From Nevskia sp. (lineage in GTDB: Bacteria > Pseudomonadota > Gammaproteobacteria > Nevskiales > Nevskiaceae), in NCBI RefSeq assembly GCF_021732705.1, contig NZ_JAKFUM010000002.1, forward strand, positions 186,001 to 250,000: a stretch of 64,000 nt of DNA, read 5' to 3'. Positions within the stretch are counted from its first letter, which is position 1. Each line of letters opens with the position of its first letter. The notes below the pieces were generated by a model. The model ran no database searches. It saw only the letters and a program-made list of their open reading frames with translations, and was not told the origin of the DNA. Positions 53,234-61,993 of this stretch are shown here, piece after piece. The position numbers and the translations under genes are program-made.

Positions 53234-55002
53234 GCCGCAACCGGCTCGTCCCGGAACTGCAGCCGATGCAGCGCCGCGTAGGCGCCATCGCGGGCGATCA
53301 GTTCGGCATGCGTGCCCTGCTCGACGATGCGGCCCTGATCCATCACCACGATGCAGTCCGCGCTCTGGATCGTCGACAGCCGATGGGCGATCACCAGGGT
53401 CGTGCGGCCACGCATCAGTTCGGTCAGCGCCTGCTGGATCGCGCGTTCGGATTCGGTATCGAGCGCGCTCGTCGCCTCGTCCAGGATCAGGATCGGCGCG
53501 TCCTTGTACAGCGCGCGGGCAATGGTCAGGCGCTGCTTCTGGCCGCCGGACAGGTTCGCGCCATCCTGCCCGAGCACGGTGTCGAGCCCCTGCGGCAGCG
53601 CGGCGATGAATTCCCAGGCATGGGCGCGGCGCGCGGCCTGCTCGATGCGCTCGCGGCTGACGTTCTCGCTGCCGTAGGCGATGTTGTCGGCGATGGTGGC
53701 GTTGAACAGCACGATGTTCTGATCGACCAGCGCGATCTGCCGCCGGAGATCGCTCAGCCGATAGTCGCGCGCGTCGAAGCCATCGAGCAGCACGCGGCCG
53801 GCGCGCGGCTCGTAGAAGCGCGGAATCAGCGACAGCAGGGTCGACTTGCCGCTGCCGGAGCGGCCGACGAAGGCCACGGTCGAACCCGGGGTGACGTCGA
53901 GCGTCACGCCGGCGAGCGCGTCGCGGCCGTCCGCGTCATACGCGAAACGCACGTCGTCGAAGCGCAGCGCGCCATTGGCGCGGGCCAGCGCGCGCGTGCC
54001 GCTGTCCTGCTCGACCGGCGTGTCGAGAAAGCGGAACAGGTCGGCACCGGCGACGAGGCCGCGCTGCAGGCGCTCGCTGATGCCGGTCATCGAGGCCATC
54101 GGAGCGCGCAGGCTCAGCATCGCGGCGATGAACGAGGCGAACGTGCCGGCGGAGACCGTCTCGATCATGCCCGGCGCGGTCGCGACATAGACCAGCATCG
54201 CCACGCCGATGGCGGCGATCACTTCCAGCGCGCTGTTGCTGGCGGCACCGCTCGCGGTCATCTTCAGGCTCTGCCGGCGCAGGTAGTCGTCCATGCGGCG
54301 GAAGGCGTCGAGCACCACTTTCTCGCCGCCGTAGAGCTTCAGGATCCGGCGACCGGTGATCGCTTCGTCGGCCGAATGCGTGATGCCGCTGACCGAGTTC
54401 TGCACGCGGGCGGACAACTTCCGGAAGCGCCGGTTGACCCAGGTGATCGAGCCGCTGACCAGCGGCGCGATGATCAGCGTGAACAGCGCCAGCTTCCAGC
54501 TGGTCCAGAACATCAGGCCGAGCAGCCCGAGCGCCGACAGGCCGTCCTTGATGATCGAGGTCAGCACGCCGGTGGCGCTGTCGGCGACCTGCCCGGCGTG
54601 ATAGGTCAGCTGCGTCTGCAGATCGGCATTGCGCGCCTTGTCGTGATGCGTGACCGGCACCAGCAGCAGGTGCTCGAACACCTCGCAGCGCAGCCGCGAC
54701 ACCACCCGCTGGCCAACGGCGGCGATGCCGTAAGCGGCGGAAAAGCCGGCCAGCCCGCGGAGCAGGAAGATGCCGAGAATCGCGAACGGCATGATCGCGA
54801 TCACCTTCGGATCACGCTCGACGAAGATCGAATCGATCAGCGGCTTGATCAGCCGCACGAAGGTGATGTCGGTGGCGGCGAACGTCACCATGCCGATGAC
54901 GGCGAGCAGGAACAGCCGCCAGTGCGGCGCGCCGTAGCGCAGCAGACGGCGCCAGACGGCCGATGGACGATAGGGGTCGCGATTCGCGGCAGGAGCACTC
55001 AT
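53230..55002 (-). CDS. msbA: Lipid A export ABC transporter MsbA
   Basis: A 590-residue half-transporter: six transmembrane helices (about residues 20-310), then an ABC domain with Walker A VGRSGSGKSTLLSLIPRF (about residue 377), signature NLSGGQKQRLTIARAL, Walker B ILILDEATSALD, and His switch IAHRLSTI. It flips lipid A-core across the inner membrane. It heads the lpxK-Trm112-kdsB operon. exbB/exbD, often upstream in relatives, are not here; a divergent HIT gene is. Confidence 0.96.
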   Translation of the reverse strand: MSAPAANRDPYRPSAVWRRLLRYGAPHWRLFLLAVIGMVTFAATDITFVRLIKPLIDSIFVERDPKVIAIMPFAILGIFLLRGLAGFSAAYGIAAVGQRVVSRLRCEVFEHLLLVPVTHHDKARNADLQTQLTYHAGQVADSATGVLTSIIKDGLSALGLLGLMFWTSWKLALFTLIIAPLVSGSITWVNRRFRKLSARVQNSVSGITHSADEAITGRRILKLYGGEKVVLDAFRRMDDYLRRQSLKMTASGAASNSALEVIAAIGVAMLVYVATAPGMIETVSAGTFASFIAAMLSLRAPMASMTGISERLQRGLVAGADLFRFLDTPVEQDSGTRALARANGALRFDDVRFAYDADGRDALAGVTLDVTPGSTVAFVGRSGSGKSTLLSLIPRFYEPRAGRVLLDGFDARDYRLSDLRRQIALVDQNIVLFNATIADNIAYGSENVSRERIEQAARRAHAWEFIAALPQGLDTVLGQDGANLSGGQKQRLTIARALYKDAPILILDEATSALDTESERAIQQALTELMRGRTTLVIAHRLSTIQSADCIVVMDQGRIVEQGTHAELIARDGAYAALHRLQFRDEPVAA

Positions 55003-55134
55003 CGCGAAATGGTAGCAGTCGCGTTCCGTCGTCTAAGATCGCCCTGCCGCGCGCGGCCGTGATCACGGGTGCCGAGCGCCCGCGGCCGCCGCGTCCCGCC
55101 CACCGTCATTCGCCGCCCTCCACCAGGAACCGCC

Positions 55135-55500
55135 ATGTCCAGCCCCCCGGCACCCAGCGCTGCCAAGACGCTGTTCGAAAAGATCATCGCTCGCGAGATT
55201 CCGGCGACGATCGTCCATGAGGACGATCTCTGCATCGGGATCCGCGACATCAATCCGACCGCGCCCGTCCACATCCTGCTGATTCCGAAGAAGCCGATGC
55301 CGCGCCTGTGCGACGCCGTGCCCGAAGATCAGGCCCTGCTCGGCCACCTGATGCTGAAGGCCACGGCGATTGCCGAGGCCGAAGGCTATGGCGACGCCTA
55401 TCGCCTCGTCGTCAACAACGGCGCCGCGGCAGGACAGAGCGTGTTCCATCTGCACCTGCACATCATCGCCGGCCGCCCGCTGAAGTGGCCGCCGGGCTGA
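55135..55500 (+). CDS. HIT-family (HINT-like) nucleotide-binding protein
   Basis: A 121-residue HIT protein. LFEKIIAREIPATIVHEDDL at the N-terminus, HILLIPKKPMPRL in the middle and the histidine triad QSVFHLHLHIIAGRPLKWPPG at the end. Such proteins hydrolyse adenosine phosphoramidates or related bonds. ATG 55135 with an AGGA ribosome site is chosen. It is divergent from msbA. Confidence 0.95.
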   Translation: MSSPPAPSAAKTLFEKIIAREIPATIVHEDDLCIGIRDINPTAPVHILLIPKKPMPRLCDAVPEDQALLGHLMLKATAIAEAEGYGDAYRLVVNNGAAAGQSVFHLHLHIIAGRPLKWPPG

Positions 55501-55540
55501 GCGGACCGACGAGCACCGGCCCCGAGGAGGCCCACGCGCC

Positions 55541-56545
55541 ATGACGCGATCGATCACCCGCCGCTGGCTTCCCGTGCTGGCCGTCATCGGCATCGTCCTG
55601 GGCCTCGCTGCCTGCAGCAGCGCCACGCTCGATGGCCCCGGGCCGGCGCTGCGCATCACGCAGTCCGATCTCGATCAGGCGCTGCGCTGCATCACGCCCA
55701 GCGCCGCGGCGCCGGCCACGCCCAGCGGGCGCAACCCGGTGCTGCTGATCCACGGCACCGGGATCACCGCCAGCGAAAGCTGGGACGGCAACTATGCGTC
55801 CACCCTGCCCGCGCTCGGCTACGCGACCTGCACCGTGCAGTTGCCGAACCGTGCGCTGGATGACATCCAGCTTGCCGCCGAATACGTCGTCGCCGCCGTG
55901 CGCCAGCTGCGCCGCGACCACGGCCGGCGAGTCAATCTGCTGACCCACAGCCAGGGCGCGCTCGAAGCGCGCTGGGCCCTGAAGTACTGGCCGGACATCG
56001 CCGGTGCCGTCGACGACTTCGTGTCGATGGCCGGCTCCAATCACGGCACGCCGACCGCGGACGTCATCTGCCTGCAGACCATCGCCGCCTGCACGCCGGC
56101 GATCCAGCAGCAGCGCCCGAACGCCAATCTGCTGGCGGCACTGAACGCCAACGAAAGCGTGCCGGCCGGTGTTTCGTACACCAGCCTCTACAGCCTGACC
56201 GACGAGATCGTCACCACCCTGCCGCCGAACTACTCGCCGGCGGTCAATGGCGCGACCAACCTCCTGATCCAGAGCCTGTGCCCCGCCCGGCTCGTGACCC
56301 ATCTGCAGTTCCTGACCAGCGGCGCGGTCTATTACGCCGTGCTCGATGCCTTCGAGCATGACGGCCCGGCCGATCCCGCGCGGATCGATACCGCCACCGC
56401 CTGCCTGAGCCTGTCCGCGCCCGGCGTGCAGCTGAACGACTATCTCGCCGCCAACGGCACCAGCTATCTCGCGGCGCTGCTGTCGGTCGCCACCGGTCGC
56501 GGCGCCGAAGAACCGCCCCTGCAGGCGTACGCCGCACCGCGCTGA
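55541..56545 (+). CDS. Lipase-like lipoprotein related to Candida antarctica lipase B
   Basis: A 334-residue protein with a signal peptide ending in a lipobox (LGLAAC, Cys25). The mature protein is an alpha/beta hydrolase: PVLLIHGTGITASESWDG (oxyanion region), then the nucleophile in LLTHSQGALEARWALKY. The motif is T-H-S-Q-G, where the first Gly of GxSxG is Thr, exactly as in CALB (T-W-S-Q-G), and FVSMAGSNHGT follows. The catalytic Asp/His are probably in the LYSLTDEIV and LVTHLQFL segments. Several Cys suggest disulfides. It would be tethered to a membrane or the surface. Its neighbour is a DUF6624 protein. Confidence 0.85.
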   Translation: MTRSITRRWLPVLAVIGIVLGLAACSSATLDGPGPALRITQSDLDQALRCITPSAAAPATPSGRNPVLLIHGTGITASESWDGNYASTLPALGYATCTVQLPNRALDDIQLAAEYVVAAVRQLRRDHGRRVNLLTHSQGALEARWALKYWPDIAGAVDDFVSMAGSNHGTPTADVICLQTIAACTPAIQQQRPNANLLAALNANESVPAGVSYTSLYSLTDEIVTTLPPNYSPAVNGATNLLIQSLCPARLVTHLQFLTSGAVYYAVLDAFEHDGPADPARIDTATACLSLSAPGVQLNDYLAANGTSYLAALLSVATGRGAEEPPLQAYAAPR

Positions 56546-56597
56546 CCGCCTTCGCGGCATCGATTCCATAACCACAAAAGCACTTCGAGGAGAAACC

Positions 56598-57350
56598 ATG
56601 TCATCCACCGCCCACCGCGCGATCCGTCGCGCGCTGCTGTCCACCGTGCTGGTCGCGGCACCCGCGTTCGCCGCCGATCCCGCCCCTGCCGCCGGCCTGA
56701 CCGGCTGCCCGCCGTTCGAAGAACTGCGCAAGCAGGAAAGCGAGAAGATCGCGGCGAAGGAGGTCAAGACACCGGAAGCGAAGCCGACGAAGCCGGAGCT
56801 GCGTGCCGAACTGCTGGCCATGAAGGACAAGGACCAGCAGGCCCGCGCCAATGCCGCCGCCAACGCCAAGGCCAATGGCGGACGCCCGGAAACCGCGCTG
56901 ATCCTCGCGATCTTCCAGGCCGATCAGGACAACACCCGGCGCATGCGGGAACTGGTCGATGCCGGCGAGTTCCCGAATGCCGCGCAGGTCGGTCGCGATG
57001 GCATTCGCGCCGCGTGGCTCGTTGCCCAGCACGCCGACAAGGATCCCGAACTGCAGCAGAAGCTGCTGAAGCTGCTGGAACCGCTGGCTGCCAAGGGCGA
57101 GATCGTGCCGCAGGATTTCGCGATGCTGGTCGATCGCGTCAACACCACGCAGGGCAAGCCGCAGGTCTACGGCAGCCAGTTCCGCTCGGTCGGCGGCATC
57201 AGCCATCCGCAGCCGATCGACGACGCAGCCGGCCTCGAGAAGCGCCGTGCCGATGCCGGCCTGATCCCGATGCGCGACTACGGCTGCCTGCTGCAGCAGT
57301 TCCACGGCATTCCGGTGGATCTCACGCCGCACGCCAGCGTCATCCGCTGA
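56598..57350 (+). CDS. Exported protein with DUF6624-like domain
   Basis: A 250-residue protein with a signal peptide ([13 protein letters not shown]). A charged segment (residues 40-65) leads into a domain of about 150 residues with the DUF6624 pattern: [16 protein letters not shown], a central [20 protein letters not shown] helix, and [26 protein letters not shown]. Function unknown. ATG 56598 follows a good AGGAG site. It is 52 bases after the lipase gene on the same strand. Confidence 0.8.
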   Translation: MSSTAHRAIRRALLSTVLVAAPAFAADPAPAAGLTGCPPFEELRKQESEKIAAKEVKTPEAKPTKPELRAELLAMKDKDQQARANAAANAKANGGRPETALILAIFQADQDNTRRMRELVDAGEFPNAAQVGRDGIRAAWLVAQHADKDPELQQKLLKLLEPLAAKGEIVPQDFAMLVDRVNTTQGKPQVYGSQFRSVGGISHPQPIDDAAGLEKRRADAGLIPMRDYGCLLQQFHGIPVDLTPHASVIR

Positions 57351-57423
57351 ACCCGTGCCGGGCGAATCGCGTGACGATCCGCCCGGCTTCTCTTCTCTTG
57401 CCAACCGTGACCGACACCCTCGC

Positions 57424-57864
57424 ATGAGCGACGACGCCCGCGCCCGCTACCCGCACTTCCTCGCCATTCCCACGCGCTGGAAGGACAACGACGTCTACGG
57501 CCACGTCAACAACATCGACTACTACTCGTTCTTCGATACCGTCATCAATCACTATTTGATCCGACACGGCCAGCTCGACATCCACCGTGGCGCGGTCATC
57601 GGCTTCGCCGCCGAATCGCACTGCAAGTACCTGAAGTCGCTGGCCTATCCGGAAGTGGTCGATGCCGGCCTGCGGGTCGCGAAGCTCGGCAATTCCAGCG
57701 TCCGCTATGAAGTCGGCCTGTTCCGCGAAGGCGATCGTGAGCCTGCCGCCGAAGGCTGGTTCGTGCACGTCTTCGTCGACCGCGAAACGCAGAAATCCCG
57801 CCCGATTCCGGAGGCCATCCGCAGCGCGCTGACCGCGCTGCTGGTCCCGTCCGCCACGCCCTGA
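57424..57864 (+). CDS. Acyl-CoA thioesterase, 4HBT hotdog family
   Basis: A 146-residue hotdog-fold thioesterase: [20 protein letters not shown] (about residues 18-37) holds the Asp of the active site and the HVNN motif of the YbgC/4-hydroxybenzoyl-CoA type. It probably hydrolyses acyl-CoA esters; the substrate is unknown. Start ATG 57424. It lies directly upstream of an alcohol dehydrogenase gene with 25 bases between. Confidence 0.9.
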   Translation: MSDDARARYPHFLAIPTRWKDNDVYGHVNNIDYYSFFDTVINHYLIRHGQLDIHRGAVIGFAAESHCKYLKSLAYPEVVDAGLRVAKLGNSSVRYEVGLFREGDREPAAEGWFVHVFVDRETQKSRPIPEAIRSALTALLVPSATP

Positions 57865-57889
57865 CCCCCCGCCGAACCCGACTCTCGCC

Positions 57890-59026
57890 ATGATCAAGAC
57901 CCGCGCCGCCGTCCTTCGCGAAATGGGCCTGCCGGCTCCGTATGCCGTCTCCAGGCCACTGCAGATCGACACCATCGACCTCGCCCCGCCCGGCCCCGGC
58001 GAACTACTGGTCAAGGTCACTGCCGCCGGCCTGTGCCACTCGGACCTCAGCGTGATCGACGGCACCCGCCCGCGCGTGATGCCGATGGCCCTCGGCCATG
58101 AAGCCGCCGCCACCGTCGTGGAGTGCGGCGCAGGCGTTTCCGGCTACCAGCCGGGTGATGCCGTCGTGTTCTCGTTCGTCCCTGCCTGCGGCCACTGCCA
58201 GCCCTGTGCCACCGGCCGCGCAGCGCTATGCGAACCGGGTGCGAAGGCCAACGTCGCCGGCACCCTGCTCAGCGGCGCGCGACGACTCAAGTTCCCGAAT
58301 GGAGGCGTCGAGATCAATCACCATCTCGGCGTGTCGGGCTTCGCCGAATACGCCGTGGTCGCCGCCGCATCCGCGGTCAAGATCCGCCCCGGCCTCGCGC
58401 CGGAGATCGCCGCGCTGTTCGGCTGCGCCGTGCTGACCGGCGTCGGTGCCGTGGTCAACACCGCCAGGGTCACCCCCGGCTCGACCGTCGCGGTCTTCGG
58501 CCTTGGCGGCGTCGGCCTCGCCGCCCTGCTCGGCGCCCGCGCCGCCGGCGCCGGCACCATCGTCGCAATCGACCTGCTGGACTCGAAACTCGAACTGGCG
58601 AAATCGCTCGGTGCCACGCACGTCATCAACGCGAAAACGTCGGCCGATGTCGTCGCCGCAATCCGCGAAGCCACCCATGGCGGCGCCGAGTTCTCATTCG
58701 AAAGCGTCGGCAACGAACGGGTGCTGCAACAGGCCTACGCCGCCACCGCGCGCGGCGGCACGACCGTGACGATGGGCCTGCCACACCCGTCCAAGCAGTT
58801 CACGATCCCGGCCGTCAGCCTGACCGTGGAAGAGCGGACGGTGAAAGGCTCCTACATGGGCTCCGCCGTGCCCAGCCGCGATATCCCGCGCTTCGTTGCG
58901 ATGTACGACGCAGGCCTGCTGCCGGTGGATCGCTTGCTGACACACCGCTTGCGGCTGGAGGACATCAACGAGGGGTTTGATGTGCTGGCGCGGGGCGAGG
59001 CGGTGAGGCAAGTGCTGGTGTTCTGA
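57890..59026 (+). CDS. Zinc-dependent alcohol dehydrogenase (MDR family)
   Basis: A 378-residue medium-chain dehydrogenase. Catalytic zinc ligands are seen in GLCHSDLSV (Cys, about residue 46) and GHEAAATVVECG; the structural zinc site in CGHCQPCATGRAALC (about residues 100-114). The NAD-binding Rossmann motif is VFGLGGVGLAALLGARAAGA (about residues 201-220). Substrate and direction unknown. It may be cotranscribed with the thioesterase. Confidence 0.93.
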   Translation: MIKTRAAVLREMGLPAPYAVSRPLQIDTIDLAPPGPGELLVKVTAAGLCHSDLSVIDGTRPRVMPMALGHEAAATVVECGAGVSGYQPGDAVVFSFVPACGHCQPCATGRAALCEPGAKANVAGTLLSGARRLKFPNGGVEINHHLGVSGFAEYAVVAAASAVKIRPGLAPEIAALFGCAVLTGVGAVVNTARVTPGSTVAVFGLGGVGLAALLGARAAGAGTIVAIDLLDSKLELAKSLGATHVINAKTSADVVAAIREATHGGAEFSFESVGNERVLQQAYAATARGGTTVTMGLPHPSKQFTIPAVSLTVEERTVKGSYMGSAVPSRDIPRFVAMYDAGLLPVDRLLTHRLRLEDINEGFDVLARGEAVRQVLVF

Positions 59027-59120
59027 TCGCCCGAGTGTTTATACGTTGCAAATACGGTCGAATTGGCCTCGGCACATGATTGCTGAAGGCATCTAGAGCC
59101 GCCTGAACAAGGATCGGCCG

Positions 59121-59465
59121 ATGACCATCGCTAGGCTGCGCATCCCGGTCAAAATCGTCGAATCGCTGAAGGAACCACCTCCCAAGCCCAGTTACAGCGG
59201 CAAGCAAGTACTGCTGAAAGACTGTATTAGCGAATGCCTGTGCCGTGATGAAACCAAGTGTTTCTTCGCGTCGGTAGAGCAGTCAGCGGATGCCTTGCGA
59301 AAGCCCGACGCACCAAATGGTTGCTGGGAGATACGCCGCGAGATTTGGCCGCTCGAAAAAGCTAAATTATTTGAACCCGGCCTATTAAATCTCGGAGCCT
59401 GCTCCCTTAGGTTCGTTCCTATTTTTGGATGGCTAGGATCGCTCACGAGTCGTGCGGTAGGATAG
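59121..59465 (+). CDS. Possible small protein, start of the AT-rich island
   Basis: A 114-codon frame with a plausible ribosome site (AAGGA, seven bases before ATG). The product has six Cys (for example DCISECLCRDETKCF) and is not recognised. It ends 30 bases before the AAA ATPase gene. Base composition lies between the GC-rich neighbours and the AT-rich ATPase. It may be a real small partner of the ATPase or a degraded remnant. Confidence 0.35.
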   Translation: MTIARLRIPVKIVESLKEPPPKPSYSGKQVLLKDCISECLCRDETKCFFASVEQSADALRKPDAPNGCWEIRREIWPLEKAKLFEPGLLNLGACSLRFVPIFGWLGSLTSRAVG

Positions 59466-59495
59466 CTAATTGCCACCACTACAAGAGGTAAATGT

Positions 59496-60752
59496 ATGAG
59501 CTCTGGTGATCAAAGAGATATTAACGCTGTATTTACTCCTCGCAGGAATGATGTCAATGCGAAAATGTATGTAGACAGAGCAGATCTTGAAAAAGCTCTA
59601 ACCAACGCAGTTAGCCGCTCTACACACTTGTTGCTCTTCGGCGAGAGCGGCAATGGAAAGTCTTGGCTCTACAAAAGAGTTCTTGAGATAAATAAAATTA
59701 ATTACGTAGTCGCCAATTGCGCAAACGCGTCAATGAAGAGATCGCTCGTGGCAGAAATATGCTCCGTCGCACTACCGTCTGGGACTGCTATAAAGACATC
59801 GTACAGTGAAAAAAAAGGTGCGGAAGTAAAAGCATTTGGATTCGGCGGAAACCTAGGCCACGAAGAAAAATATGATGTCAAACAGCCCGATCCTCTGTAT
59901 TCCGCATTTGAGGCTCTGTACTCATCCGCTAACGGTAAAACGTCTGTCATCGTATTTGATAATTTAGAACAAATATTTTCTTCTTCCGAATTAATGGCGG
60001 AACTTGCAAGCCTGATAATTTTGTTAGATGACTCTCGATATGCCAAGCTAAATGTAAAGTTTTTGATTGTGGGAACGCCAACAGGAATTCTTGATTACTT
60101 TCAAAAATCACCCAATATGGAGTCAGTTGCAAACAGAGTCACAGAATTGCCAAAAGTAGATTGTCTTAGCCATAGTCAAGTTCACCAACTAGTACATAAA
60201 GGGTTTGTTTTACTGCTGCAAGCGAGGATAAGTGCAACACAAGTAGATGATTTAGCCTCGCATATTTTTAACGTCACTCTTGGTGTTGCACAACGCGTGC
60301 ACGAGTACTGTGAAACTCTTGCATATCTAATGCGGGATAGAAACTGGAACTACGAAGCTACTTATCTAGCTCAGGCTGATAAAGTTTGGCTAATGAATGG
60401 GCTTCGGCAATCCTATTCAGTGGTCGAAACTCATCTTAATAGCAAGAACACGGCGATTGCACGAAAAAATCAAGTTATATTTTCGATTGGCAAGGTTACC
60501 TCGCATCAATTTGACAGTAGCAGTATTGAAGGCTTAATCAATAGCCATTTTCCTGAGACTGTCCCAAATACAAATATGGGTTTGGGATCTATATTAGGAG
60601 AGTTATCGAAAGGCGAGACTCCGCTTTTAGTAAAAAACTTAAAAACAAATCAGTACAGAGTTAAAGATCCTCGATTTGTAATGTGTATTAGAGTAATGCT
60701 TTACAAGGATCGCGCCGGTCGAGTCGCTCGCAAACAATTTACTGCCTCGTAA
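59496..60752 (+). CDS. Solitary AAA ATPase, AT-rich, likely horizontally acquired
   Basis: A 418-residue P-loop ATPase. Walker A GESGNGKS at residues 49-56, Walker B VIVFDNLE at 151-158 and the sensor-1-like LIVGTP at 190-195 are clear. The C-terminal quarter (about 330-405), ending YRVKDPRFVMCIRVML, looks like a winged helix of the Orc/Cdc6-type AAA class. No signal peptide. A good ribosome site (AGAGGT) precedes the ATG. By eye the gene is about 42% GC, with many AAA, AAT and TTA codons, against close to 70% around it. No operon partner is certain. A defence ATPase or DNA-maintenance protein is possible; the sequence does not decide. Confidence 0.85.
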   Translation: MSSGDQRDINAVFTPRRNDVNAKMYVDRADLEKALTNAVSRSTHLLLFGESGNGKSWLYKRVLEINKINYVVANCANASMKRSLVAEICSVALPSGTAIKTSYSEKKGAEVKAFGFGGNLGHEEKYDVKQPDPLYSAFEALYSSANGKTSVIVFDNLEQIFSSSELMAELASLIILLDDSRYAKLNVKFLIVGTPTGILDYFQKSPNMESVANRVTELPKVDCLSHSQVHQLVHKGFVLLLQARISATQVDDLASHIFNVTLGVAQRVHEYCETLAYLMRDRNWNYEATYLAQADKVWLMNGLRQSYSVVETHLNSKNTAIARKNQVIFSIGKVTSHQFDSSSIEGLINSHFPETVPNTNMGLGSILGELSKGETPLLVKNLKTNQYRVKDPRFVMCIRVMLYKDRAGRVARKQFTAS

Positions 60753-60753
60753 A

Positions 60754-60783
60754 CTGATCGCCGAGCGAACCCTCCGCGATCAG
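60754..60783. repeat. Inverted repeat at the right edge of the AT-rich island
   Basis: CTGATCGC and GCGATCAG as perfect eight-base arms around 14 bases, starting one base after the ATPase stop. It could act as a weak terminator. The left arm also resembles a stretch at 59023-59035 at the end of the dehydrogenase gene. Confidence 0.6.
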
Positions 60784-60881
60784 TAACGTAACGTTCGCTC
60801 TGCGCACGCTGCAGTAGTGCCACGAGACGAGGCTGCGCCGCAGAACGAGCGTCGGAGCCTCGGACCGCCCGGCTGGCCCGA

Positions 60882-61739
60882 TCAACCCGCGGTGAACACC
60901 CGCTCCTCGGTCCGGCGCATGGTTTCCCGCAAGCCGCTGTTCGATTCGATGAAGCGCAGCGGATTCCGGATCAGCAGGCTGCGCGAGTTTTCCGCCAGCA
61001 CGCGGCTTTCGAGATAGCGGGCGCTGCGCTTGTCGTCCTTCGTGGCCAGCTGACTGCGGCCGAGCTTGCGAGCCGCCGCGTCGCGATAGATGACATGGGA
61101 CCGTTCGAACCATTCTGCGAGGCCTACGCGGATGGCGCCGCGCAGATGGCTGACGCTCCCGGCTTTCTCGCCGAGCAGCCGGCCCATGGTGCGGACGGCG
61201 GTCGCGAATTCGGCCTTGAGGCCGGGCTTGCCGTTTTCGGCTTCGGAATCGGCCTTGTTGAAGCAGGCCGGCAGGCTGCTGGTGTCGGCGAAGGCTTCCA
61301 TCAATTCGCCGCTGAGCCGGAAGGCATCCGGCAGCTTCACATCGCGGTCGATCAGGTCCCAGGAGTTGTGGCCGTTGATCAGCAGGTTGCCGGGCAGCAG
61401 ATGCGCAGCTTCCTGACGGAACGCGTGCGCCGTCAATGGCGCATTGGCTGCGCCGCTGCCGGGCGCGGTGTCGATCGACAGCGCACTCGTCTTCTGCAGC
61501 CGTGCGGGACCGGCTGCGATCGAGGATTCGGTCCAGTGCTTGCCGAGCCAGACACGCGCGGCGGCAAACAGCAGCATCGCCTTGCAGACCGCTTCGGCCT
61601 TGGCGATGGCGACGTCCTGCGCCACGGCTTCGAGCCGGCCGTGTTGATCGAGCGTGCGGCCACCATGGCCATCATCGACCCAGTCCTTGAGATCGACGAT
61701 CAGATCGGACTGGCTGTAGCTGAAGCTTCGAGTAGCCAT
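60882..61739 (-). CDS. Protein of unknown function
   Basis: A 285-residue protein, not recognised. It begins MATRSFSYSQSDLIVDLKDW and is mostly helical by pattern, with many Ala, Lys and Arg (ICKAMLLFAAARVW-like helices; LGRSQLATKDDKRSARYLE). Few Cys, no signal peptide or transmembrane segment. Start ATG 61739 is preferred to 61748 because a GAGG site lies about ten bases upstream of it. It is followed downstream by the AT-rich island and lies 196 bases beyond the pdh-type terminator, as a single minus-strand gene. Confidence 0.7.
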   Translation of the reverse strand: MATRSFSYSQSDLIVDLKDWVDDGHGGRTLDQHGRLEAVAQDVAIAKAEAVCKAMLLFAAARVWLGKHWTESSIAAGPARLQKTSALSIDTAPGSGAANAPLTAHAFRQEAAHLLPGNLLINGHNSWDLIDRDVKLPDAFRLSGELMEAFADTSSLPACFNKADSEAENGKPGLKAEFATAVRTMGRLLGEKAGSVSHLRGAIRVGLAEWFERSHVIYRDAAARKLGRSQLATKDDKRSARYLESRVLAENSRSLLIRNPLRFIESNSGLRETMRRTEERVFTAG

Positions 61740-61934
61740 GGCATTCATGCCTCGTGCGGCAGGTGGATGGGCACGCGTGACGTCGATGCAACCGCGCAAA
61801 CGGTAAACCGGGCGGCTGGGCTTTTGCCAGTGACGTGATGTGACAGGGCGTGCCTGCGCTGAGCGCGCGACGCGTCGTCGCGCCGGAATCGCCCAGCGCT
61901 TGTGCGCGGCGCACGCGTTGATGGCGCTGCGCAA

Positions 61935-61968
61935 GAAAAAGGCGGGGTTGCCCATCGGCAATCCCGCC
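61935..61968 (-). terminator. Terminator of the E1-beta/E2 genes
   Basis: A 12-pair stem (GGCGGGGTTGCC with GGCAATCCCGCC, one G-U pair) around a four-base loop. On the minus strand it ends in five T. It lies just after the E2 gene. Confidence 0.92.
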
Positions 61969-61993
61969 TCGGTCCATCAACCGCGTCGGGCGA

